From Phragmites australis (Eukaryota > Streptophyta > Magnoliopsida > Poales > Poaceae): a stretch of DNA of 64,000 bases. Position 1 is the first letter of the stretch, and the number at the start of each line of letters is the position of its first letter. Shown piece after piece: positions 48,611 through 60,400 of this stretch. The stretch lies in contig NC_084937.1 of the NCBI RefSeq assembly GCF_958298935.1, positions 26,173,568 through 26,237,567 on the forward strand, in the 5' to 3' direction. Under the pieces are notes generated by a model. That model was not told where the DNA came from, ran no database searches, and saw only the letters and a program-made list of their open reading frames with translations. The position numbers and the translations under genes are program-made.

Positions 48611-48806
48611 TTTACTTTTTATTTTTATTTTTTCCTTAGAAATATTCTTCTATTACAAATTCTATATGCCTATATTTAAAACAATATATCATATTATTGT
48701 ATTACATATTTTTTGTTACATGGCAATACGTATACAATTGTTTGAAATATGCTTTTAATAGGTCTATTGGGCATTATCATTTTTGTCACTTTTAGGAATC
48801 AATAAG

Positions 48807-48900
48807 CACATTGAAAATTAAGTTACATAACATGAAATGTCACATTGAAAATTAATTTACATAACATGAATGTCACATTAAAAACTAAGTTACATAACAT
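48807..48900 (+). repeat. Short tandem repeat, unit 33-34 bp, about 2.8 copies
   Basis: Copies begin at 48807, 48841 and 48874, each cacattgaaaattaagttac-like followed by ataacatg. They lie between the two CACTA-related blocks and may belong to a subterminal region. Confidence 0.8.
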
Positions 48901-51720
48901 GGCACTATTTATCTTAAACTGTTTTTCCTACACCATCAAGACGCATGTAGGGCATCATAGATCTATCGAGGGTTGCTTCTACAAGTTTGATCTTCTTTGG
49001 ATCTTCAAAAGGCGGCATGTCATCGAATTGACTGTATTCTTCCTCATCCTCCACATTTTCAACTCCGACAATTCTTTATTTTCCAGCAACAACTATGTGC
49101 TTCTTTTCATTTGCGGCGTAAACTATATAGAAAGCCTATACGACGTGATCAGCGAGTACCAACAGGTCATCGTTATGGCCTACAATGCAAAGGTCGTCAG
49201 TTGTGAACCTATAGTTGTCCACCACCACCCCCATTTGAGTGTTTGATCTATTTGCACAGAAAGACGGGGATCTGCAGATTCACTCCATAGTCGAGTTCCC
49301 AGATTTTATCTATGAACCCATAATATGTGACCTTTTTTTCCTACTGTGTCATAGGCTTATATCTGAATGCCGTTATTTTGGGCCTTGCTCTTCTTGTCCT
49401 TTGCTTTGGTATAAAACATGTACTATTAATGTCATACGCTTGCCATGACGTAACTAAATTTGATGAGCCACAAACCAACATTTTCACTTTTTTTTTTATC
49501 TACGAGTTCACCATCTGGAAGGTTTGATTCTTGAACCATGGTGAAGCAACACTTGTGCTCTTTTAAGATCCAATCATATGAGCGGCCTTGATTTTCTGTG
49601 TGAAGCTCATTCAGGTGTTGCTCGACGTATGGCGTCACTATCTGGAGCTGATGTAAGATGGTGAAATATGCTTCTTCCACTGCTTTGTAACATGATCGAT
49701 GAATCTTTTCTTTTTGGTCCCTGTCCCAAACAACCTCCCCTTATATCGAGATACAAGTACACTAATTTGTTTAGCATTTTTTATGTAATCGATGCAACAC
49801 TCAACGACTTCCTTGGTACTGTAGCCCTCGATCATGGAACCCTTTGGGTGAGCACGATTCCATACATAGCCCTTAAGAATGCCCATGTACTGCTCAAACA
49901 CATACATCTGATGTAAGAATACAGAGCTCAGTGCGACTTCGGCTTTAGTGATGAATAAACTCGCTTTGTCGAAATCCCTATAATGAGTAGCATTTGCTGC
50001 TGCTGAATAAACCAACTTTAAGATGGGTTAAGATGCTCGATAAGGCATGAGGTTCAGTATCATAACGGTTTCCTTGTAGTAACACCAGCGAATCTCATCA
50101 AGAACTCTTTGTGCTTTGAAAACAGACATATGTATGCATTTTTGTGCTTTGAAAACCCGTTCGAACTTAAGTAGACGATCGGTTGGAACTTTTCTTGCGA
50201 GTTTCCTTAGCCCGTTTTTCTTCTTCTTTATCCTAGGGGTATACTTTACCAATTTGAAACTTGTCATAAATAAGGTTATTACCTGCCTACCTTTACTTTA
50301 TTTTAATCCTATAAATTTTGTTTATTCTGAATCTTTCTATTCTGAAATTATCTCATTCACGATGTGAACCAAGATCTGTATCATGACATCGAAAAAGGAT
50401 GGAGGGAAGCACATCTCAAGTTAGCACAAAGTCTCTACCAAGTAACTGTGTAGAGCACCCAGTTTTTCAGCATCAATCACCTTCTGAGCAATTGCATTGA
50501 AGAAGTGACACGATCCTGTGATGACCACCTTTATGTATCCTGGCTTGATATCCTTGATTGCAATAGGGAGCATCTGCGTCATCATCACATGACAATCGTG
50601 AGACTTCATACCGATTAGCTTCAAAATCTTTCATCAAGATTAGTTTCTTGATGTTGGATGAGTAAACAGTCGAGACTCTCACCCCACGTAAGCACTTGCA
50701 CAATACATTTTTCTCCTCAACTGTCAGAGAGTAGCTAGTGATAATGTTTCTCATTTAGTCTATCTTCAGGGTGTAGCTCTGGCCTAATTTTAAAATGTAC
50801 CAAGTTCTATCTTTTGTCTTGCCCGGTATATCCAGTAAGAGACCAATGATGCTATCACACACATTGTTCTCAATGTGCATGACATTGATGCTATGACGAA
50901 CGTCCAAGTCCTTCCAGTAGGGCAAATACTAAGAAAATTGGCATCTTCTTACATAGTATGCTGGTCAACGTCTCACTTTTCTTCCTCTTTTTACCCTTCG
51001 GCGGCTTCACAAAAATAACCTTGATGCTCTTGACCATTTCAAACACTAGTGCCCCGCTGCGAGGTTTTAGGCCAGTACCTTGCTCAATCGTGTTGTCAAA
51101 ATATTTCTTCATCTTGCGATATTTGTGAGTTTTGAGTAAGAACCGTCGGTGTCGCGTGTACACTACCTTATGTGAGTACAGAAAGGTAAACAGATGTGGT
51201 TTCATCCGAGCACACTACACATCCTTGGTTCCCTTTAACTTGTCCCGATAGGGACAAAAGGTCAGGAAATCAATGATGGTAATAGAAATCATAGCTTTCA
51301 GCATGAAGTACTGTCGACGAAACTCATCCCTAACTCGGATTCCATTGTTCCATAGTTTTATCATATCTTCCATTAATAGTTGCAGAAATACATCTATATC
51401 GGTGCCAAGTTGTTTCGGTCCTTGATAAGAAATAGAGAATTTACACATACGGTTCACATAAGGAACTATCTGTGTAAATTCTCTATTTCTACATATAACT
51501 TACATAAGAAGCCGCCTATAAAAATATCGTATTTTTTCATGTGATTCCTTATATAAACCGTTTGTGAAAATAGACTCTATTATCACAGACGGTTAGCATA
51601 AGAAACCGTTTATAAAAATGCAACATTTTCACAGTCAGTTTCTTATGTAAACCGTCTGTAGAAATAAAGGTATTTTTATAGATAATTTATGTAAGAAATC
51701 ATCTATAAAAAATAATTTTC
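48901..51720 (-). mobile_element. CACTA (En/Spm) element remnant with Tnp2-type transposase, defective
   Basis: Reading the minus strand, Tnp2 landmarks appear in order but in changing frames: 51457-51215 (GPKQLGTDIDVFLQLLMED, FLTFCPY), about 51205-51060 (TRHRRFLLKTHKYRKMKKYF), 50940-50780 (YWKDLDVRHS, VMHIENNVCDSI), 50624-50421 (MKLIGMKSHDCHVMMTQMLP) and 50015-49638 (the DUF4218-like [27 protein letters not shown]). A different, lysine-rich sequence replaces the expected residues near 50130-50270. The transposase opens abruptly at about 51457, next to subterminal repeats (51480-51720, acagacggttagcataaga and relatives), so its N-terminal part has been lost. Frameshifts and stops make it inactive. 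No CACTA terminus is visible at the right end. Confidence 0.7.
51428..51490. repeat. Perfect 20-bp inverted repeat at the transposase break
   Basis: Arms 51428-51447 and 51471-51490 are exactly complementary, with a 23-bp loop that contains the subterminal motif cggttcacataaggaac. One arm lies at the 5' edge of the remaining Tnp2 frame and the other in the subterminal repeat array. Confidence 0.9.
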
Positions 51721-53870
51721 ACGTACGATCCATAATCGTATAGAGTCACAACCTACCACTCAAACAATTTGTCATATAAACATATATAAAAATAAAATCT
51801 AGATTTCTTATACATCATTTTTTATAATGAATTGACAACCAGCTGCACGTTGGTGGGCAGCACCGGGCCGGATGGGACGTGCCGAGAAAGCGCGCGCGTA
51901 CGACGCCCACGCCCGCGCCGCGCGCCCTCGTGCCTCCCGGTCCGTTCGAGGGCCCTCCCGTGTAGCAGCGCGCATCACACGGGAAAAAGGAGCAGCGAGC
52001 GGCCGGCCGGCCGGTCGGCGGAGTCCAAGGTAACGTCGTCGCGCGCACGGCGACCGACGGCGTCCTCCGCGGCCGTCCGGCCTACACCGGCAGCTAGCCG
52101 GCCCGGCGGTCGACACGTGGTGAGGGTAGTGCGTGGGGCATCCATATTCCACACTGCCTAGACCCGTACCGTACGTCCCGCCGGGCCGGTCTCGTCGCGC
52201 TCACCACCACCAGGGGGTCGCCGGGGCGCGTAGCCATAATATCCTTCGGATCGGCCGGCCGGCCGGCCGGCCCCCGCCCGTCAGGCGTCAGCTCGCCCGC
52301 GGTGGTCGATCACGCGTTGCGGTTTGGCTCCCACCCTGTCCCTGCCGCCGGGGGTGCCCCGTGCGGACCGCTGGCTTCGGACGGCGGACCGCGGCGTGCG
52401 CGAAGGCCAGGGTACCCTGTGCTACGCTGACGGCGGTAGCGTTGCGGCCTGCAGGTTGCGCTTGCGTCGACCCGGCGTGGGCTTGGGTTGGGTTGCTCAG
52501 GGCGCGCGGGACGGGGTGGGTGTTTTACTGGTTAGCCCCTTTGGGTAATCAAGTATTGCAGGATTAGGCCGGCGCCTTGTACTACTTGCATGCACTGGCT
52601 AAGGGTTTTGTTTTATTAGCTTTGTGATAGTCTAATCATTTCGTAGAATATGCGGAAACACCTTCAAACCAGATTATAGATAATGAGATTTTATAAAAAT
52701 AATATAGCTAGTGAATTATGAGAATCAATTTTTATATTATGACTATCTTTTTTTTACTTTTACTCTTATAGCTAGAATTTATAATCAGAATAAAAAACAA
52801 ATATGACCTAACTCACTACACGCTTCTTTGTTTCTACCAAAAGCTAGCGAATTCCAGGAAACTAATCTTCGGTAAGCATTGCATGCGTCGATGCGGTCTG
52901 TTAATCGTGCCTATTATCTTAGAATTTCGATACAGACGCTGGTTGAGATGTTAATGAAGCAAACAATAGCATATGTACGTGCATTACACTACATGTCTAG
53001 TTTAGCACAATTGAGCACGCACAGCAGAATTCCATAGCATGAAAACACAAATCCAGTCACATATATTTCAGGTTTGAACCACTTAATTTGTCCGCAGCAA
53101 CAGGGACATATACGCGCCGAAAGTAACAGTGAAGACTTAAAAAATGGTTTAACAGTAATGGTCCTCATATATAGATGATCCAGCGCACTGAACTCGCTCT
53201 CTCTAACATTTCAAGTAACAACCATGTATGGCAGCAAATTCTTTCAGCTCTCCAGTCGCTGGTACATACGCATGCAGAACATGCAGCCAACCATTTAGCT
53301 TGGCCATTGCTGCTACAGATTGTACATCTACTTACAACGAACAATGCATTTGTCACTTGCAAAACAAGAACAAATTCAGGGCATGCATGCATGTTACCAG
53401 TTGCCACATTAGTGATGGTTACCCCTATGCCAAAAGATCAAGTTGAGAGATGAAACTAGATCTGTCCTTGTAAGAACCACAGACCAATATGGAAGTACTT
53501 AAAGTCGAGGAGTCCACATGATCTTACACACAAGTGTACACATACTGAAACAAAATAACGGCCACCCCGGATCCCCAAGCAAAACGGATGAATTCTTTGT
53601 GGAAAAGCTAGCGAAATGGAGAGAAGCTCTCACCTCATCCGAACTGAAGAGCTCTCCATCTTGTCTGCACGAACTATGGTAGGCAACCTTCTCCAAGAAC
53701 TGAACCAGGTATGCAGGTTGGAAGAAGCCGGAAACGATCGAGCTCATGGAAAGAGGAAAGCTACGCCTAATCTTTTTGTTTCATTATACATGAATTTCTT
53801 TGTTCTCATTCTAAATTTTATAATAATTTTTATCATGTGTGATATTATGAATTAGACCTGAGTTCCAAAT
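51721..53870. other. Intergenic with a GC-rich island, upstream of the MADS gene
   Basis: A GC-rich island at 51840-52560 has open frames on both strands and a run of alternating ggccggcc at 52251-52270 (also at 52000-52015). No frame matches a known family. From 52570 to 53870 the sequence is AT-rich and without coding signal; it may contain distal regulatory DNA of the MADS gene. Confidence 0.4.
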
Positions 53871-54464
53871 GGACGAGACTCGGTACGCCGAAGGGTACGG
53901 GGTCTTGCCCCAAAAAATGACACTCCAAGGTTCCTTCCGGAAAAGTACGCGGCTTTTCTCGCCCTTTCCCCTCTCTCTTGCCTTGAGCTGTCGAATCCTC
54001 ATTCGTCCATTCAGAGAGAAGAGAGAGAGAGGGGTCAATTGTCGTTCTGACACATGGCCGGATATCAAGCTGGGTGAATTGAATTTTGTTAATAATGCAA
54101 AGGTGGCGTGTACGTAGGAGCGACGTGGTCACGAGATGGGAGCTTGCCTTTTGCGCAGCTGCTCTAGGGTTCCGCGTCTCCAACCTTGCCGAAAATGGCA
54201 ATGTGGGACGCGCCCTAATCACTCACCGCCCCTTTCGCCTCGCTTTTTGACCCGTCTTCTCCTCCTCCTCCTCCTCCTCCTCGACTCTCTCTCCTGCCCC
54301 TCTCGCCTCGCCTCGCTTCCTCTCTCCCCTTTCCGCTTCTTCCGTTTCCTCTTCGTTTAGCTCGGCGATCGAGATCGAGCCGGAGGAGCTTTGCTCCGGT
54401 GCGACGGTGGTCGAAGGTCGTGGTGGGAGTCGTAGCTTGGGCGTGGAAGGTCGGTCTGGGAGCT
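53871..54464 (+). promoter_or_regulatory. Proximal promoter and 5' leader of the MADS8-like gene
   Basis: The region becomes GC- and CT-rich toward the start codon. A (CTC)n microsatellite spans about 54259-54282, followed by more CT-rich sequence to 54360. CT-rich leaders of this kind are common in plant MADS-box genes. No TATA box was convincing. Confidence 0.5.
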
Positions 54465-57400
54465 ATGGGGAGGGGACGGGTGGAGCTGAAGCGGATCGAG
54501 AACAAGATCAACCGCCAGGTGACCTTCGCCAAGCGCCGCAACGGCCTGCTCAAGAAGGCGTACGAGCTCTCCGTGCTCTGCGACGCCGAGGTCGCGCTCA
54601 TCGTCTTCTCCAACCGCGGCAAGCTCTACGAGTTCTGCAGCGGCCAGAGGTATGCACGCGAGCACGGCGCACACATACATGATACTTGTACGTACGGACA
54701 GTGGCCCGAGGGGGTAGATCTTCCCGGATCTGGCCTCCGGAGAGCGCGCGGGGTGGTGACGGGAGCTTGGAGGGATTACCGAGCTTTACTAGGGCGTGGT
54801 TTCGCGGGGATCTGGGTGATCCCGGTGGATCTGTGAGAGACGAGCTTGTGATGCATGCGTTTTTGAGGGTTTTGGAGTAGAAAGGTGGTTGGGTTCCTTG
54901 CTTAATTAGGGTTTTGGGTTGTTCGTTGGCTTGTGGGGGTGCGGTGGTCTTCGTAGATCTGGTGGTTTTCGTCCCCGGGATTGTAGTACATCGATTGGTC
55001 TAGAGATGGCGCGCTTCCCAGCTAAATTAATTGCGTATTTGCATGCATGAGAGCTAGAGAACTTAAGCCGGGCTAAATAAGGCCATTTTGAGGATTGAGG
55101 ATTCCCTATTTCTCCTTCAGCGATCCAGTCATTTTGCTCAGATTTTTGGTCTATTTTGGTGTGATAGTTGACAAGATTTGCTGGGTGACTGCTTAGTTTG
55201 GGCGCCGCATCAGCTAGCTATCAGTCTGGTGTGGTGCAGGGACACTGATGGGTTATCGGCATGCATCCCCTAGTTTATTGTTGCATAGGCCATTTTGGTA
55301 CAACGAAAAAACTTAAACATGGAAGTCGTGTTGCTGAGTGGTTTTTGTTATTGGGTTCTCACACTTCATAGAAAGGGAAAAGGAATTTCATATGATTACC
55401 GTTAAATCATGGCGATCGATACCTTCTAAAGTTCTTTTTGTGTTAAGCAAAGGAATAAACTTTTAAACATGTCACAATATAGAATTTTCAATTGCAAATT
55501 TCTTGCTTTATAGTTTTTATCCATGTTTTGAAACTGAAAAGGGCATTACATCAGTTCTGCCTTGATAGAATGATCTGATCCAACAAACCATCAAAATTAT
55601 TCCCTCAAGTCCAAAAACAGTGTCATTTTGGGTTACATGCGGTCAACTATTTTAAACTTTGGCTACAAATTATCTTTTATGCATTGAGTTTAGATACTTG
55701 AAAATAACACGGGTAGATTTATTTCAAAAATTATTTTCATAATACTATATTTTTGATATGTTTTATCAATATATTACAATAAAAAGTAGTAGTCAAAGTT
55801 GTATTTTGGGTACCGTATCGATGTCCAAACGACACTTATTTCGGACAGGAGAGAGTAACTAATTAGCATTAATTGTCTAAGATCAAGTAAGTAAGTCTTC
55901 AATAAACAAATTTCAGTTTGTACCCAATTTTAGATAACTTTTTGCTAACCTTTTCTGTCATTAACTCGAAAGTGTACACCATTTTTATTTTTGCAGACAG
56001 AAAATATGCATGCCTATACTTTGACTTAGGAAAAATAATATCAAAATATATGTATAGGTAGCTTGTTCATGGACACGCTCAACTGTTTCAAAATTTTCAT
56101 ACTCCCTAGGATTTTTATTTTTATTTTCACATGGCTCTTCATTTATAATATACTAAAAAATCTATAAAAACAGCATTGTGTTTCCCAAGCCTAGTTGTTT
56201 TGCTAATAATTAGATGAACAATTGCTTGTGTCTTCACAGTACTAAATATTTGCTGCGCTTCCAAAGATGGCAACTGCAAGCAATTAGTATTTTGGTTCTA
56301 AATCTGAAACAAAAGAGAACCTTTATTTTACCTGTTGCAAATTAAATGTCAAGAAGAAACCAAATTATACATTTTCTACACTGATTTTTTCTGTATCGGG
56401 ATAGTATTTTATTAGTTACTTTCTTCCAATAGTGCTGGTTACCAAATTAAGAAGCCAGCAAACATGCTCTTTTGCCCGCATAATATCTGTAGTATATAAG
56501 ATCAAAATTAAAGGTCTCCATTTTTTTTGAAACTATATAACTTAAAAAATGTAAACCTAATGTGGTTTTACATAAAATCCATCTACATGTCTAACTTCAT
56601 TTAGCGGGAAAAAAGGGGAAAAGTAATTAATATATCATCCGGGCTAGTAATATTAATGTGTTATTGAAGTGTATGACTGTACGCCCGTCCTTGGTTAGTC
56701 TGAATTAGTTCAGGGCAAGGAAAAGGCACACAAGATTCCTAGGACTACCCTGGAAGTATAACTAGGGTACAATCAGTGACAGCTTTCAGTTGTCATTCGT
56801 TCTGTCTCCTCTGGTAGCTCTCTGACCGAGTTGTCCTTTCATTTCACTGGCTTTAAATTCCCCTTGCCCGTAAAACTCTCCGAAGGAAAAGCTTTATCAG
56901 ATGTCCCTTCAGAGGCCTATGCAATTGCTACCTAGAGCTCCAGTATTTTATGATGACAGATATGCATATCTTCAACGTATACTGTAGATTTTGTTCAGAA
57001 AACTGAATTCGCATCTAGTTCCTCTCTGAAGTCTGAAACATGGCAGAATAGCTGACATTCCCGTGGTATAGGGGAGAGAGAATTAAGTATTCTAGGGTAG
57101 CTGGATGAAGCCATATCTTCTCTCTCTTGTTTTGTTTAATTCGTTTGAATGTCTAATTAGCTTCTGTAAGCGGAGCTATATCACTGGACAATACCTATAT
57201 GAACTTGAACTATATCAATACCAAGATAAAGATAAGCATACGCGTGCTTTAAAATTGTTGATAAACAAATACCTGTATCCACCTAATATGCAACCAACAT
57301 TGAGTCGAATCTTAGTTGCATTTGCATTTTTATCTTCTCAAAGCACCATATTTTCTCTAATCTGCTAATTACTCATGCTTTGAATTTTCAGCATCACGAA

Positions 57401-60400
57401 AACACTTGAGAGGTACCAGAAATGCAGTTATGGTGGCCCAGATACTGCAGTACAGAACAAGGAGAACGAAGTAAGTTTGATACATTTATTTATCTGAATC
57501 AATTTCTGATGAGTGCTCTTCTGTTCTAATCTTCCCCTTGTCAAAAGATACTAGTACTATTCCATTTGAAACAATTTATGTTGAACTTAAACAAATTAGA
57601 TTTTCATGAGTGAACATAGGGGTTTTGTTTATATGAAACAACGGTACATACAGAAGCTATCTTTATTTTGTTCTAGTGAGCATCTCATTTTGTAGCAAGT
57701 CCTGAATCATGATACCTTCATATATATTAGATTGCCATTTCTTTCTCTCATCGCATGCACTAGCAGCCAAGTATGAGTTACAATAATTGAGATTATGATG
57801 TAAAAAAAGTAGGTTTACGGACGTTGAATTGTTGTCAAAGAGGAAAGTCATGGATACTTTCTTGTTTAATTAGTTGTTTGCTCTCCAAAAATCATTGCAT
57901 GTGAGGTGATATTTTATTTTCATGCAGAATATGTATTACATCATCCCTATTGCTCACTTTTGCAGTTTGCTCAAAAAACACTTAGTGTACTTGTTTTCTT
58001 AGAGATCATTGTACTGAGTACCTCTTATTTTCTCAGTTAGTGCAGAGCAGTCGCAATGAGTACCTCAAACTGAAAGCAAGGGTGGAAAATTTACAGAGAA
58101 CTCAAAGGTAAGTTGAGTTTTATTCTTGATTTTTTTTCATGATGAAGTGACCTCTAGATCAAACTTCTATAAATGCACGCTTGGTTGGACAGTTTTTTTG
58201 TGAAAAATGCTATAATTTGGTAGCACTTTCATTTGTTAGACGAAAAGGATTTTGCCATAAACCTTTCTACGAGGCCTTCATATTAATTTATAGACAGATT
58301 ACAAGGAGTTCAAACCGAATACAATCAATCTCTGAATTCTATCTATACAAGACTTATATTTGGTTGAAGATAATTGTGTTCGGTTAGAGATAAGGAAACA
58401 GATCACGATACAAATTCTTTAACATCCTCCCTCAATCTGGACAAAGCACCGTCATGTTCAAATTGCTCCTCTATCTGTTAAATAATGGAGTAGGCAGCGG
58501 CTTTGTGAGAACATTTGCAAGCTGATCAGTTGAAGCTATAAACTTGACCTCTAATTCTTTGCGAGCTACTCGTTCCGAACAAAATGATAATCAATTTCTA
58601 TATGCTTAGTCCGAGCATGAAATATAGGATTGACGGTGAGATAAGTTGCACCAAGGTTATCACACCATAAACATGGTGCCCTGTGAAGGAATACTCCTAA
58701 CTCACCTAGCAAAGCTTGTATCCATACAATCTCCGGTGTTGCATTAGCCACTGACTTGTACTCAGCTTCTGTACTTGAACGCGACACGGTAGGTTGTTTG
58801 CGTGAGCTCCATGAAATCAAATTTGATCCTAAGAAAACAACATAACCTCCTGTGCTTCTTCTATCATCAGGACATCCAGCCCAATTTGCCTCGGAAAATG
58901 CACTCAGTAATAACGATGATGATTTCCGAAGAAGTAATCTAATCTCAACCGTCCCCTTAAGATATCTCAAAATTCTTTTCGCGACAGTCTAGTGCACTTC
59001 AGTTGGAGATTGAAGAAATTGACATACCTTGTTCACACTATAGGATATGTCAGGTCGTGTCAACTGCAAGTATTGAAGAGCACCGACTACACTCCTATAT
59101 TTGTGGCATCTTCTCGTGACAAAAGACTACCTTCATGTCTTGACAATTTCTCGGTTGCTGTCATGGGTGTAGAAGGCGGTTTTGCACTATCCATGTTTGT
59201 CCTCTTCAAGAGATCAAGAATATATTTGCGATGTGAGAGTAGCATCCCTTCTTTCTCTTGTTTTACTTCAATGCCTAGAAAATAATTAAGCTCTCCAAGA
59301 TCCTTAACAGCAAAGTCATCTCTGAGTTGTTGAACTAAAGAATCTACAACTATGGTTGAGGAACTAATAATGATTATATCATCAACATATATAAGCATAT
59401 ACATTCTTATGTCACCTTGCTTGTTGATGAATAAAAATGCATCAGTTTTGGATGGAACAAAACCAATGTCCTGAAGTTAAGAGCTCAACCGAGAAAACCA
59501 TGCTCTTGGTGCTTGTTTCAATCCGTACAATGATTTATCCAACTTGCAGAGATAACCTAGATATCTCGAATCTTCATAGCACGGAGGATGTCTCATGTGT
59601 ACATCTTCATCAAGTATCCCCTAAAGAAAAGCATTCTGAATATCAATTTGCTTAAGACTCCTTCCCTGAGTCACCACCAATGATAACAAGAGTCGGACAA
59701 TCGCAGGCTTCACAACGGGACTAAAAGTATCATCATAATCAATAATATTCACACCCAGGTCTTGGAGGAATGAGATACCACATTCTATTTTTCTGAAGTG
59801 TTTTGAACTCCTCATCCATAGCTTGCTTCCAGTTGATGTTATGAATGGCTTCGACATATGACTCGGGTTCTCCTGTACACGATGTAGTGAGTAGACCACA
59901 GTTCCATCAATTCTTTTCTTAAGACAGCAAATGTTATCACATAAACGTGTCATCATTGGAGAGAATCATTTGCATTTCATGGGTTAGTTGATCATTATGA
60001 CTAGAAATAGTATTGCCAATGGGATCTGGTGGTGATCCAACTTCAGAAATAGCAAGAGTAGATGTTGGAACAGGAAGAACACTGCTAGTCATGGAAGCTA
60101 AATCATTTGAAGAGACAATCTCAAAGTGTCGAGAGAAAGGATAGACATGCTCATCAAAGACAACATCACGATAGATATAAACCCATCCAGAGGACATGTC
60201 AAGGCATTTGTATCCTTTATGATGAGATCTATAGCCTTAGAACACACACTCTTTTGATCGGAAGGAAAGCTTATGATTGTTATACGGTCTAAGATACAGC
60301 CAACAAGCACACCCAAAAGCTTTCATCATAGAATAATCAGGTTTAACCCCAAGCAATCATTCAAGAGGACAAGCATTGTCAATGACCCGAGTCGGAAGTC

